Assembly (NCBI GenBank): GCA_963082975.1
Contig: OY720349.1
Coordinates: forward strand, 61,192,501-61,256,500
Reading direction: 5' to 3'
Source: Labia minor
Taxonomy: Eukaryota > Arthropoda > Insecta > Dermaptera > Spongiphoridae
DNA: 64,000 nucleotides
The position numbers and the translations under genes were made by a program. The number at the start of each line of letters is the position of its first letter. Within the stretch, counting starts at the first letter, position 1. A model generated the notes under the pieces. It was given only the letters and a program-made list of their open reading frames with translations, made no database searches and had not been told where the DNA came from. Below, piece by piece: positions 1 to 11,504 of the stretch.

Positions 1-100
1 TTTAGCTAATTATATTCATTCATAAATTGGCTCGAATTTTTTGAGTCATTTTCATTCCTTAAATTAAAATATATAGAATAAATTGAAAAATGATATTTAC

Positions 101-1413
101 TGCAAGTTGTTGAAGTAAAATATCAATCCCTTCTAAATCTCCTAACATTTGACGATTTTCTTGTGAATTTTGTAGTAAAATAGATAAAATTTCACTAGCA
201 TAAAGTTTATTTTCCGAAAAGGGTAATTTTGCCCGAAGTCTTCTTAACAACCATTGTAATAAACCCTGTTTCGCTGCATCCAGACAACATTCGGGTCGCA
301 TCTCAAAGAGATTTTCAAAAAAAGCTGAAAATTTTTTATTAAAGTAAAATTAAAATAAAAATTATATCTATATTATATATATAATATAAATGAATTAATG
401 ACAAATTTCTTCATGTTCAATACTTACAAAGAGTATTGAAAACCCCATCACTATCTTCTTTAATTTGTTCATCAAGACGGTCAAGATTTTGAACTAGAAG
501 AGCACAGATTTGATTTTCTATTAAAGCATTCATTAATGTTTTTCCATGTTCACCTTGATCGTGAGCATCTGATAACTCTTGAATAAGAGCTACAACTTAA
601 AGAAAAAAATCAATAAAATTAATAATAAAAATTAAAAATATATTTCATTCATTTTGAAAAAACGTTTGTTTTCATACCAGCGACCGAAATATCACTATTT
701 TCATGAGATAGAAGTTCAAGCAAAGAAGGTACAGCATTTAATTCAATAAGTATTGGATACATTTCTGGCATGGTCGTAATAACATTTAATTCCTGTATTA
801 TATCATGAAGTTCCATTTCAGATTCCAAAAATCTAAAAAAAGATAAGTTTTTTAAATAAAAAAAAATAGATTGTTTATAAATTATCGAGTTTATGTTATA
901 TTTAATCTTACTTTTCAGGTATATCAGGAAATTTAATTCTCATTTCTTGATTTTTTAGAGTTCTTTTTTCAAATAATAATATCATTTTTTTAATTGAAGT
1001 TTCATCTAGTGTTTCTTCCTAAAAAAAAATTAATATCTATATTCATAATAATGTTCAAATAATAATTAATTCAATGTATATACCGAATCATCCTCCTTTT
1101 CAACTAATCGTAAAATTTTTTCATTAGGTATATCTTGTTTTGACGAATTAGTGATGGGAATGTCAACCGAGGAATGTGGGGCTTCGGGTTCTAAAAACGC
1201 TTGTTTTTTTGACTTTTCTAGATGATTTAATCGTGAAATTTTTCTTTGTTTTTTAGGTATATCATTATCTGATTCACTTTCTTGAGTTCGTTTAGGTGTA
1301 TTAGGAGGCTAAAAAATAAATTGAATAAATTTACATGTAAAACTTGATTTTAACAAAAGATAACCTAAAGAGACTCTGATTACCTTATATGAGAGTAATT
1401 CTCCAATATCCAT
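101..1413 (-). CDS. CTNNBL1: CTNNBL1, beta-catenin-like protein 1 (5' half, partial)
   Basis: Six minus-strand exons join in phase into 303 codons from the ATG at 1413: 1384-1413, 1084-1308, 912-1018, 678-832, 428-595 and 101-324, all with GT..AG borders. The start MDIGELLSYK, the block KKMILLFEKR and the run GLLQWLLRRLRAK match the CTNNBL1 family closely. Known role: a nuclear armadillo-fold protein associated with the Prp19/CDC5L spliceosome complex. The N-terminal part is charged, with basic KRT/PKKQRK clusters that could act as nuclear localisation signals; helical repeat sequence follows. The vertebrate protein is about 560 residues, so roughly half lies beyond the left edge. I found no open exon in bases 1-60. 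Introns are short, about 65-100 bp. Confidence 0.9.
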
Positions 1414-1534
1414 TTTTCATTAAAAGTAAAGATCAAGAATACATGAAAAAAGTCACCTATCTATTCATATATCACTTAATTTAATATTTTGATTCTTATA
1501 AAATTGAATTAGTATGTTTTTAAATTGATTTTCA

Positions 1535-1700
1535 TTGAGATACCAACATACTGCCAATGGTACCAACCACAGACCATCCTCCGTGTATCAGACGCGGACA
1601 CTCAATGTTATTTCGAGAAACATTAGCACCATGCCACAGAGTATCCGTACGGAATGCCTGCAAAATCGTTTTTACCCCCCGACGAGAGTAAGGGAGGTAT
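1535..1700. repeat. GC-richer island, likely transposon remnant
   Basis: Base composition jumps above the AT-rich background. A short stretch near 1660-1700, read in reverse, resembles sequence near 28195-28225 (a shared CCTCCCTTACT word followed by a CGTCGG tract), so this looks like a dispersed repeat. No conserved protein is recognisable in any frame. Confidence 0.3.
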
Positions 1701-1837
1701 TTTTAAATTTTTTTTTGTTTTTTTTATGAATATTGGGAATTAAAAAATTATTTATTGAGATATAAAACATTATAGCAATCAAATATGCTTTTTTTTTAGT
1801 TTTAATATCCAAATAAATAATTTTTAACTTAACAGAA

Positions 1838-1908
1838 AACTCTACTGATCATAGGACATCTCATTGATATAACCGACTTGATAGGCGTTGTCCTTGCGTA
1901 GTCAAAGT
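1838..1908 (+). repeat. SINE tail fragment
   Basis: The block containing ACTGATCATAGGACATCTCA, then a CTTGATAGGCGTTGTC-type ending, is the 3' part of the tRNA-related SINE seen more fully at 8540-8800, 43175-43418 and 58160-58406. The tRNA-like head is absent. Confidence 0.6.
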
Positions 1909-1924
1909 TTTTTTTTATATTTAA

Positions 1925-2265
1925 AATAAATTATAAATTAAAATTAATAAAAAATATTTATTAAACCAGCGCGTGTTTGGCTCTTTGTTGATGACACGTG
2001 CTGGCGCATCATTGTCAGTCAACGTGTTAAAAAATTAATTCTGGTACTTTCAGCGATTCAATCAAGCTGAAATTCTATATATAGCAGTTTTATACAATTT
2101 TTAATCATGTGAAAATTATCAAAAATATATCTTTATTTTTACGGTCAATTTAGAGGAATAAAATATAAACGTGGTAGGTAATCTCTCTTCCGAATGAGCT
2201 ACATTTATTAAAATTATTACGATAGAAATTTTAGAAAACTACGAATTTTGAATAATGTCCGTGTA
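1925..2265 (-). repeat. HINE/DINE-like repeat, partial copy
   Basis: Shares the internal module of the ~590-bp dispersed family (words such as GTTTGGCTCTTTGTTGATG and AATTCTATATATAGCAG) with copies at 6422, 19963, 32129, 37148, 41484 and 47125. Both termini are missing. Confidence 0.7.
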
Positions 2266-2621
2266 CCAAATAACCAATAAGAGTCATCCGTTGTCGCCTG
2301 CAGAGCCACCATGCGGCATGGGCATTCCAAAATTAACGGCTTCAAAAGGCGCATTAGTGTCTAGGGTTTGGTACCAACAAAACACACAAAAAAGTCCCAA
2401 ATTAAGCGAATTTTTTAAAATTTTAAACGATTTCCCACTTTGTAGGGATTTTCTATATTTAACCAATCAAATATTTATTTATTAATATATATTCATTCAA
2501 TATATAAGATCATTTAATAAGAGTATTAAATATATATTATATTCTAAATAATTCTAAAAATATATTTTATATAATTTTTTTTTTATAAAACGCTTTTTGA
2601 AAGAGTAGGGGAGAAGATTAA

Positions 2622-2648
2622 CCAATAAGAAGGGGGTATGGTTTATAA
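2622..2648 (+). promoter_or_regulatory. Histone H3 promoter elements
   Basis: A CCAAT box at 2622-2626 (AACCAATAAG) and a TATA-like TTTATAA at 2642-2648 lie about 75-100 bp before the H3 start codon. This fits a compact replication-dependent histone promoter. Confidence 0.5.
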
Positions 2649-2709
2649 TGTATTGTAATGATATTATTTCAATCTAGTTTAATTTCAAGATTGATTTTAT
2701 TGAAATTGA

Positions 2710-3135
<426 letters not shown>

Positions 3136-3221
3136 CATACAAATAATTTATAAATTATAGAAGGGAAATTGTTTATATAATATAAGAAAATTGGGGGGGA
3201 ATAGTTTTATATATGACGAAA

Positions 3222-3242
3222 GGCCCTTTTAAGGGCCACCCA
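3222..3242 (+). terminator. Histone mRNA 3' stem-loop
   Basis: GGCCCT-TTTA-AGGGCC at 3222-3237 followed by ACCCA is the metazoan histone stem-loop: 6-bp stem, 4-nt loop, ACCCA flank. It is bound by SLBP and directs 3' cleavage of replication-dependent histone transcripts. Confidence 0.93.
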
Positions 3243-3259
3243 GATTTATTTATATCACA

Positions 3260-3766
3260 AAAGCAATTTAATAATATAATTTATCCCATAATATAGAAAA
3301 GTATCATTTTTTTAGTTATTAAATTAATAAAATAAAAATCAAAAAAATAAATATACATTTCAAAGGTAAAAATATAAGTATTTCTTTATTATTTATAATT
3401 ATTAATTAATTTTATCTATTTTTTCCAGTGTTTATACTATATAATTGATTTTCGGTGTTTCTGAAATTTTAACTAATTTAATAAGATATTCTAGATAATT
3501 TATTCTACATTTCATTTTATTATTTAATGTCAATAATATATTTTATAAAAAAAAATTGTATTTTTAATAAATAATAACCAATTAGTAAGTATTTTTTCTA
3601 AATAAACTATATACTTTACTTTAATTATTTATTTTATTAATTATTTAAAAAAATGAAAATAATTTTGTTAAAAATTACAAAATATATCATTTTTTAATTA
3701 AAAATTAGGCATATATATAAAATAAAAAAATCCTTAATATCCAATTCATATACAATTAAAATATTA

Positions 3767-3799
<33 letters not shown>

Positions 3800-4380
3800 T
3801 CAGCAATATTATTTGATCTATTTCTTTAATTCTATTAATTGTATTTATATTATTTAATTTTCATTGAACGATTTTAATATAATTAATTCATAGAATTCGA
3901 ATTTTAATTTATTATACATTTATATTTAATTTTTTTTAAAATTTTATTATTACTTAATATATAATCTTCTAATAAAAAATATTTATTTTTAGATAACATA
4001 AATATTATAGAGCTAAGAAAAAAATATTGTGAAGGGTCAGAGTAGAGATTCCCTTCTCCTTAGAATCAAAAATAAAAAATATAATTAATTTATAAAGTTT
4101 ATAAAGTCATGAATAAGAAACAAAATTTGCAATCACTATGACAGAAATTTAATTATTTATATTTATTTTTTTTTTTAATTTTGAATTAATTTGCTATAAA
4201 ATGTAACAACCCCCTAACTATTATTATTTTAACCCCTTCCTCCTGTTTTGATCAGGGTTACGTTCCTGTTCATTAAAATCATTGTTATTATATAATTAAA
4301 TAATTAAAAATTAAATTAAATAATTTAAAAAATTTTAAAAATATAAAAAAATATAATATAAAAATAAAATATTTCAGATA
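3260..4380. other. AT-rich intergenic DNA, no gene seen
   Basis: Very AT-rich with stops in every frame. A (TA)n run lies near 3768-3794. No transposon termini, RNA gene or protein similarity seen. Confidence 0.6.
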
Positions 4381-4388
4381 TCTCAGAC

Positions 4389-4841
4389 CAGTGTTTCCCA
4401 AACAATTTTATGCCATGCCCCACCTAAACCATTCTAAATTTTTATGCCCCCCCCCCCCCCTATGTAACATATACATAATTTTTAATATTAAAAAATTCGA
4501 ATTGTTCAATTAGGAAACTTAAATGATATGTTTTATGAAGAAATCACTACGAAATTATTAACGAAACATAGTAAGTACATTTTTAAAACATATAATGAAA
4601 TACTAAAATTCAAATTCGAAATAATTTTAATAAAGATTTTTCTATAATAATTTAATATTTTAATTTAGTGAGATCTTTGCGCCTGACAATTTCATTTTTT
4701 TACCAGTAAATCATTTACAGTTTTTATTTAAATAGCCCAGAGCAAAAGGGTTAAAACTCGTATAGAATTTATTTTTGAATTGCCCCTCTTTACAATCAAA
4801 TTGCCCCCTGAGGGGCTTGTGCCTCCAGTTGGGAAACATGC
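4389..4841. mobile_element. hAT-type MITE (453 bp)
   Basis: Ends are CAGTGTTTCCCAA and the inverted TTGGGAAACATGC. The flanks TCTCAGAC (4381-4388) and TCTTAGAC (4842-4849) look like an 8-bp target-site duplication with one change; the right copy fits the Buster pattern nnnTAnnn. A poly-C tract lies at about 4447-4460. No transposase ORF. Confidence 0.72.
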
Positions 4842-4859
4842 TCTTAGACCAAATTCAAA

Positions 4860-5123
4860 TAAAAAATAATATAATCTAGGTATCTTATCTTATTACACTA
4901 GTGAGTATATATATATATATATATGCTTTTAAGATCTTGAAAATTGTCTACATAATTTTTATGAAATTCACAAATTAAGGGGTAAAATTTATATATATGA
5001 CAATATAATGGTGAACGTGGGAAATGGCAGAGGATAGTAATTGTTCGTAGAAAGCTCAGGATGGGAATGGTTGGAGGAATATGATAGCTTCAATCTAGGC
5101 ATCTGAGTTCAATAAAACCACAA

Positions 5124-5165
<42 letters not shown>

Positions 5166-5560
5166 CAAATGAATAAATAAATATTTATATTGAGATTATT
5201 ATTATTAAAGTTATTTCAAAACATATCAAGGTAAGTTTTAAAAAATTTATTAAAAAAAATTATGACAAAAGAACCTAAATAAATAATAATAATCGAAATA
5301 AATATATTAGAAATTTATTTTACCGGAATGTGGAATTTCTGCCACCAAGAACATACCAAAAGATATAAATAAAAAAGTAAAATAAAATTCCGATTAAAAA
5401 AAGAATTAACAAAAAACAACTGTGCGATCTTTACATCCAATTATATAAGTATATATAATATTAAAAAATAGGACTTGCAGGAGGTCCACCTCTCCTGCAA
5501 GATGTTTAGCTAATTATTGGATAAATTCAATAGAAATACTTCATAAGAATGACAAACTAC
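4860..5560. other. AT-rich DNA with TA microsatellites and a small hairpin
   Basis: (TA)n runs near 4908-4922 and 5128-5162. A perfect inverted repeat, CTTGCAGGAG / CTCCTGCAAG, lies at about 5474-5503. No gene seen. Confidence 0.5.
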
Positions 5561-5589
5561 AAAGTTACATTTATTTAACAGAAATCCTA

Positions 5590-5990
5590 GAGATGTTGAG
5601 TAAGTTGTCTGTCTATAAAGGTGTTCCTTGGAATGTTCTTGTTGAACGCCAACTTCCATACGATTGCAAAGGAGTCGAGCCAGACGATACCTAAAAGTGA
5701 ACTCAATTTGAAACCATCCATTTTGAAATCAAATTAATTGAAAAATACAGATATATAAGTTTATCCTTCATTTAATTACTCACATAATCATATCAATTTT
5801 AATATACATGAATAATTCCCCAACCAAAATCCCTTCACAGTTTCATTAAAATAAATTTTAATTATTTTTGTTTAAATGTAATAAAAAAATAATTAATATT
5901 TACAAAATTATTTATTGTATCTTCTTTCTTGGTAAAATTCTCCAAAATTGTTTTGAATCCCTATCGGGCAGCGCGATTAGTACAAATCCT
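5590..5990 (-). other. Unidentified coding-like island (two possible exons)
   Basis: Two GC-richer blocks interrupt AT-rich DNA. On the minus strand, a block near 5990-5910 begins after a CTTTTCTCAG acceptor and reads GFVLIALPDRDSKQFW before a stop. A block near 5695-5590 begins after CTTTTAG and reads GIVWLDSFAIVWKLAF, continuing to a TAG. No canonical GT donor joins them in frame. I do not recognise the family. The plus strand of the second block also reads open (MLSKLSVYKGVPWNVLVERQ onward), so direction is uncertain. It could be the last exons of a gene or a transposon remnant. Confidence 0.25.
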
Positions 5991-6166
5991 GAGAAAAGAT
6001 TGCAATATTTAGATTTGCCTCCATGAAATGCTACTTGATGGAACTGAACAATTTTATTTTAAATTGGAAAGTAAAAATGAATGAATTCTTGATTTCTATT
6101 AAAATTACAACCCAAATCGAAGATTCCATTTTAATCCAATCTAATATATCTCTGATAATGATAATA

Positions 6167-6235
6167 ATGGGTAGCTCGGTGGTAAAATGTTCACTTGATG
6201 ACGAGGGTTAAAGCTTACCAAGTTCACAAAAACTA
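6167..6235 (+). repeat. tRNA-like SINE head
   Basis: GGGTAGCTCGGTGGTAAAA resembles a tRNA 5' half with A box, and AGGGTTAAAGC resembles a B box. The expected acceptor-stem pairing is absent, so this is more likely a tRNA-derived SINE head or tRNA pseudogene than a working tRNA. Confidence 0.4.
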
Positions 6236-6421
6236 TAATTTAATATTTAAAATTTAATGTGATATACATTTTCAAATAAACGTATAACCTAGCTAGATTG
6301 GGCTTAGGTCTCGGAAGAAAATATATATAAAATTGAAAAAAGAAGTACATATATGAAAATAAGGAAAAATATTTGTTGCTGAAAGAGTGAAAAATAAAGA
6401 ATCTATCAATAAAATTAAAAA

Positions 6422-6976
6422 AGCTGGAGTGTCTTCACTCGACTATCTCGCAAATTTGAATTGGATTAAATAACATATATTAATTTAAATTAAATTAATT
6501 AAATTATAAATTAAAATTAATAGATAATATTTATTAAACCAGCGCATGTTTGGCTCTTTGTTGATGGCACCACTTCACGTGTTGGTGCGTGAGATTTGCA
6601 GTGTTAAAAAATTAATTCTGGTACTTTCAGCGATTCAATCAAGCTGAAATTCTATATATAGTAGTTTTATACAATTATTAATGATCTGAAAAATTATCAA
6701 ACATATATCTTTATTTTTACGGTCACTTTAGAAGAAAAAAAAATCAAAACGTTGTAGGTAATGACCCTCTTCCGGTTGCGCTACATTTTCAAAAGTTGAT
6801 AGAAAACTATGAATTTTGAATAATGCTCATGTACCAAATTTCGTCATTCTAGCTCAAACCGTTTTTGCCTAATCTTGGTTACATACATACATACACATAC
6901 AACGTATAAAAACATCAAAATTTCAACATCTAAAATTTTCGTGACCGCAATACTATCTCTTACGAGATAGTAAAAA
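6422..6976 (-). mobile_element. HINE/DINE-like (Helentron-associated) element, complete copy
   Basis: Full copy of the ~590-bp family. On the minus strand it opens with the palindrome ACTATCTC..GAGATAGT, has a core with a short CA/CATA microsatellite near 6885-6900, and closes with CGAGATAGT followed by a terminal stem-loop of the GAGTG..CACTC type next to T-rich target DNA. No ORF. This anatomy (subterminal inverted repeats, microsatellite, 3' stem-loop) is that of DINE-1/HINE elements; the assignment is an inference. Confidence 0.6.
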
Positions 6977-7215
6977 TTCTAATAAATTACTAATAAAATA
7001 ATTTATATTAAATAATAACAAATATTAAATATTAAATAATAATAATTATTTTTTTAGTTTTGATGATAAATATTTTAAAATATAAAATATTTAAGTGTAT
7101 TCTTAAAAAAGATTGAAGTAAAAATAATGTACTTGGTAATCAATAAAATAACATTGAAACAAAATATATATTATATAATTCCATTTAATTTATTCTTTCT
7201 TGTCAAAATACAAAT

Positions 7216-7544
7216 TTATAATTGATAATTACTAACCCAATTTCTTCGATAAGTGCTTCTACGTATTGAGGGAAGGATCTGATTGCCCTCATTGGTGGTA
7301 TCCTCACCATCAATTGCACCAACTTCTTGCACTTTCTCAACTCTTGGATGCCGATTGCGATCATGATTTTCGAAATGTCGTCGTCTTCTATATCGATTGC
7401 TTGTTTTCCATCGAAAAATAAATCTTGCTAACCGTTGACGAAATGATTTTGTAGTTAATGTATATAATATTGGATTTAAAGCAGAATTAATTGGTAAAAT
7501 CAGGACAGCCAGCCAGGCATATAATACTTTGTCAATAGAAACAC
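7216..7544 (-). CDS. LGR exon: TM7 and cytoplasmic tail (last exon)
   Basis: Begins after CTATTTTTTAG and completes a Gly codon split with the TM6 exon. Reads SIDKVLYAWLAVLILPINS, then the NPxxY motif as NPILY, then helix 8 (KSFRQRLARF). The ~80-residue tail is rich in Arg, His and Asp and ends NYQL at a stop codon. Near identity of the NPILYTLTT segment to RXFP receptors fixes the family. Confidence 0.93.
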
Positions 7545-9723
7545 CTAAAAAATAGATAATTATAATTTTAAGTAAAGTCAAAAGTAGATCAGGGATGGCA
7601 AATAGGATTTGGTCAAAGTGCCAAAATAAACTAAATTTAAATGCAATTTTTTTTCGCCTGTCCGTTTACCTTTTATTTTTTTGTCTTTTTTAATGGATTA
7701 TCATAATTGATAAAAATACAATAAAAAAAAGGAAATAAATTGTAATATTAGAGATCATGTGATAACATTAATTAAATATAAAGATTTTATATAAATTATA
7801 TAAATTTTATTAATAATAATAATCTTACAATTTGTTTGTTCTTTATTATTAAAATCCTGAAACAAACTATCAGCCGCCTTTATCATTTTTTTTATCACCG
7901 TTTTTATAAACCCCCCATCAGAAAATGGTTTTGATTTCTTAGCAATCAAATAAGAAATTTCAAAACTAGCTTCCGTAACATTCCTGTTGGTTTTGACAAA
8001 TTTTGATAATAAATTCGATTGATTTTCAGCTATTTTTAACCGTTGAGAAATTAGTTCTTTTCTTTCTTCAATATGTTTTTCGGCGATGTTTTTATGGTTC
8101 GTTTCAAAGTTTCGCTTAATAGAAGATGTTCGACATACAATAATTTCAGAGCACAGGCCGCACCGAGTTTTATCTCCATGTTTAAAAAAACCGTAATCAG
8201 CCGTCCAAGAGGATCCAAAGCTTCGAATATCTTGAAGTTTTTGTTTTTTGGTACCATTTTAATTCAAAAAAAATTTTCATTTAAAGTTAAACATAAAACT
8301 AAAAACTCATTAAAGAATATCTAAGAATTATATCACAATTATATTTATGTACGTATGCAAAGGCAGCTATAAAAAAAAAAATTTTTGAAAAAAAAACAAA
8401 CTATTTTAAAATAAGGAAATTTTTTACTTAATTTTTTAAATTTTTGGACCATGCTGAAAGTTTTTTTCGCGTGCTATGTAATTGCCATCCCTGAAGTTCA
8501 TAATAATAAAATATAAATTTATATTTTTATAAGTATTTTTGACGAAGACGCCACGTGGTCCCGGGTTCATGACCCGAACCTGGTAAAGGAATTTCCTCTA
8601 GATGGGGTCTATGGGACGGAGTCAACCCAGTCTCCGGGACAAAAATTGGGAAACTACTTGAAAGAAAAGTAGCGCCTTCGATCAAGAAAATCAAGTTAAA
8701 GGTTGATAGGACCCGTTCTACTGATCATAGGACACCTAATTAATATAACCAACTTGATGAGCGCTGTCGTTGTGTAAGATGAACAAAAGTCAGGATTTTT
8801 TAAGCATTTTTTAATAATTTAAGTTTGTTATAATAAAATTTCTAGATCTAAACTCTTTATTTAAAACGTTTAGAGAAAAGTATCTTTGGGAAAATCAGGA
8901 TCCGACTATCATTTAAAGAAAAAATAAATTCAATAAAATAAAATACATTTCCCTTGATTGCCTCTCGTTTCTAAAATGTTATTTTCTAAACAAGTAAAAG
9001 AAAATAATTATGTTTATGTTATATTTTGATGATTATATATTATATCTTTCTGAATTTTTTTTTTTTTATTTTTGAATTAAATTTATTTTATTTTTTGGCA
9101 AAAACAACATTTATTTAATTTTTTCGTAAAACTTTTACAATTTCCACTTCAAATTTAGTATTTTTTTTATAATTTCCCGGGATTCCCGGGAACGAAAATA
9201 CTCCGGGAAAAGTAACCCTCTAGCCTCTAAACGGGAAAAAAGATCCAAAAATAAAATAAAAATTCTATATGAATCTCGACTGGCAAATGAGAGCATACTT
9301 TTTTTTGTCTTGTATTGTTTCATATATAAAATTGACCACCGTCAATATCTAAAACAGACAAGCATTACACTGCCTAAAATATGAGCACTTGAAAGAACAT
9401 TTCTTAGAAGAACGCTACTTGAAGAGGATTATCACGGTCAAATCTAATGGAGATATAAATTATATCTACTAGTTTATGAATAATCTTTTGAATCTAAGAT
9501 CATTCATATTAAACGAATTATTTTTTTTATTTTTATTTTTGTTAAATATATGTATATATATATATATATATATACATATATTCATTTCCACCCCTAAAAA
9601 AATACAAAAACATACATCTAATAACATTTTAAAAGTTATCTAACAAATAATAATTAAAATTGTAATTGGATATTTACTTTAAAAATTTTTTTTAAACATT
9701 TTTCACAATTTCTCCAAAATTCT

Positions 9724-9758
<35 letters not shown>

Positions 9759-11460
9759 TCCTCTACCGCAAATAATAATCAAGAAATATTGAAAAATGAT
9801 TGACAATCAATATGAACCGGGGATTGTTTTTCTAGATCAGTAAAAAATTATTTAATCAAATGGAAAATGTTTTTTTCAATCACTGCCATTTTCTCATTTT
9901 CCATCAATGCAAAAAAAAAAAAAAAAAGAAATATTTACCAAATAAAGCGAGAAGTTTAACTAAAATAACAGGAAACCAACAAAGACAGTCTGTGGCAACA
10001 ATGATGGCAAATCTTTGGGCCAACGCCCGGTCATCCCTGCGTTGAGTAGATCGGATAGCAACGGCAGAAGAACGAATCGTTCCAAACATTCGTACATACG
10101 CCCAACAGATGAACACCAAAGATAATGCATTGATAGCGATAAAGAGAAACGCAGAGTATTCCCACCCCTGAAAACATATAAAACATTTAATTATAATAAT
10201 ATTTTTACAATTATCTAATAAATAATAATTAAAATTTTAATTGGCTGTTTATTTTAAAAAACTTTCAATTGTTTTTCCACTTACTCAGCACAAGTGCTGG
10301 TAAACTTTGACCTACCTCAGTCGTACTTTTCTTTTATGTGGGGTTAGGCACGGACGCTGTGGAGAGGGAATTCATCCTAACCCACAGTTATTCTCATGTT
10401 TTGTTTTTTTCTTCATTAAATTACATCGCTAGGAATCTTCTAACTATATAACAAGTCTGTAAAACTACAGCCTTTTGGACGAGAGGTGTTAATTTATCTG
10501 ATATTCCTAGCGATCTAATGTTCTTTTTCAGGTTGTTGCTGGTTTGTCCCTCCACAGACATTACAATCGGAACAATTTTGACCTGGTCCAATTTCCACAA
10601 TCGTTTCTGCTCGAAAGAAAGGTTTTGATATTTTGAGATCTTCTCCCGCTCCGTCTTTGCCAGGTTATGAGTCAATGGGACCGCAATGTCAATAACAATA
10701 GCCCTTTTCTCGTGATTATCTATTAGTATAATATCGGGTGTGTTATGATCAATTGTCTTATCAGTTAACACTGGTCGATCCGATGGTGGTATCAGTTTTT
10801 GGTTATTAGCTTCAAGAATTGTACAAGCTGCAGAGTAAACAGTCAAATGAATCTCTTCAATAGATTTACATCGAGTGACACAAGTGCTTAAATAGTTGTT
10901 AAGGTTATTTAATAATCTATTTGTTTCGTTCTTGAAGATCAGTTTAGGAAGTCTAGGCCGTTTTAGAGGGTCCCAGGTTTTGTAAAATTCTACTGTGTTC
11001 AAGAAAGAATCAAAAATACCAGTTGTGGAGTCAAAACTACTTCGCTGGGTTGTTGGGCAGATTCATTCTCTACAGCAGTAGACTCTCCAGCACCTTCATT
11101 CAGCACACCCTGGGCAATTTGATTCATTCCAAATTTGCCGAAAACTGTTGGGAGATAAATACCTTTTTTTTTAATTATTATATTTTTTCTGTCTGCCAGG
11201 TTTTGTTCAGACAGTTTTAGTTCCGGGTTACATCTTGTAAATTCTCTGTGGAGTTTCTGTCTCCATCCGGGCAGTGGATCATCTTTACATTGGTTCACAT
11301 AGTAGAAGGCTCTCATAACATTACAATTCATTTCTTTTGTCCATTTCCTAAGTTGCAATAGGCAGTTTAATATCTTACCTAGGATGTAATTATTATAATC
11401 AGTATTCTTATATTATTAATTTTAATTAATATTAATAATCTATAAATTATAGATGTTTAC

Positions 11461-11504
<44 letters not shown>

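Noticed and set aside
1-60. Next CTNNBL1 exon at the left edge
   Set aside because: All minus-strand frames compatible with the upstream phase meet stops; the exon must lie outside the window.
8051-8257. Small minus-strand ORF starting MVPKNKN
   Set aside because: The neighbouring frame of the same DNA shows BED-type transposase similarity, so this frame is a shadow in a decayed hAT element.
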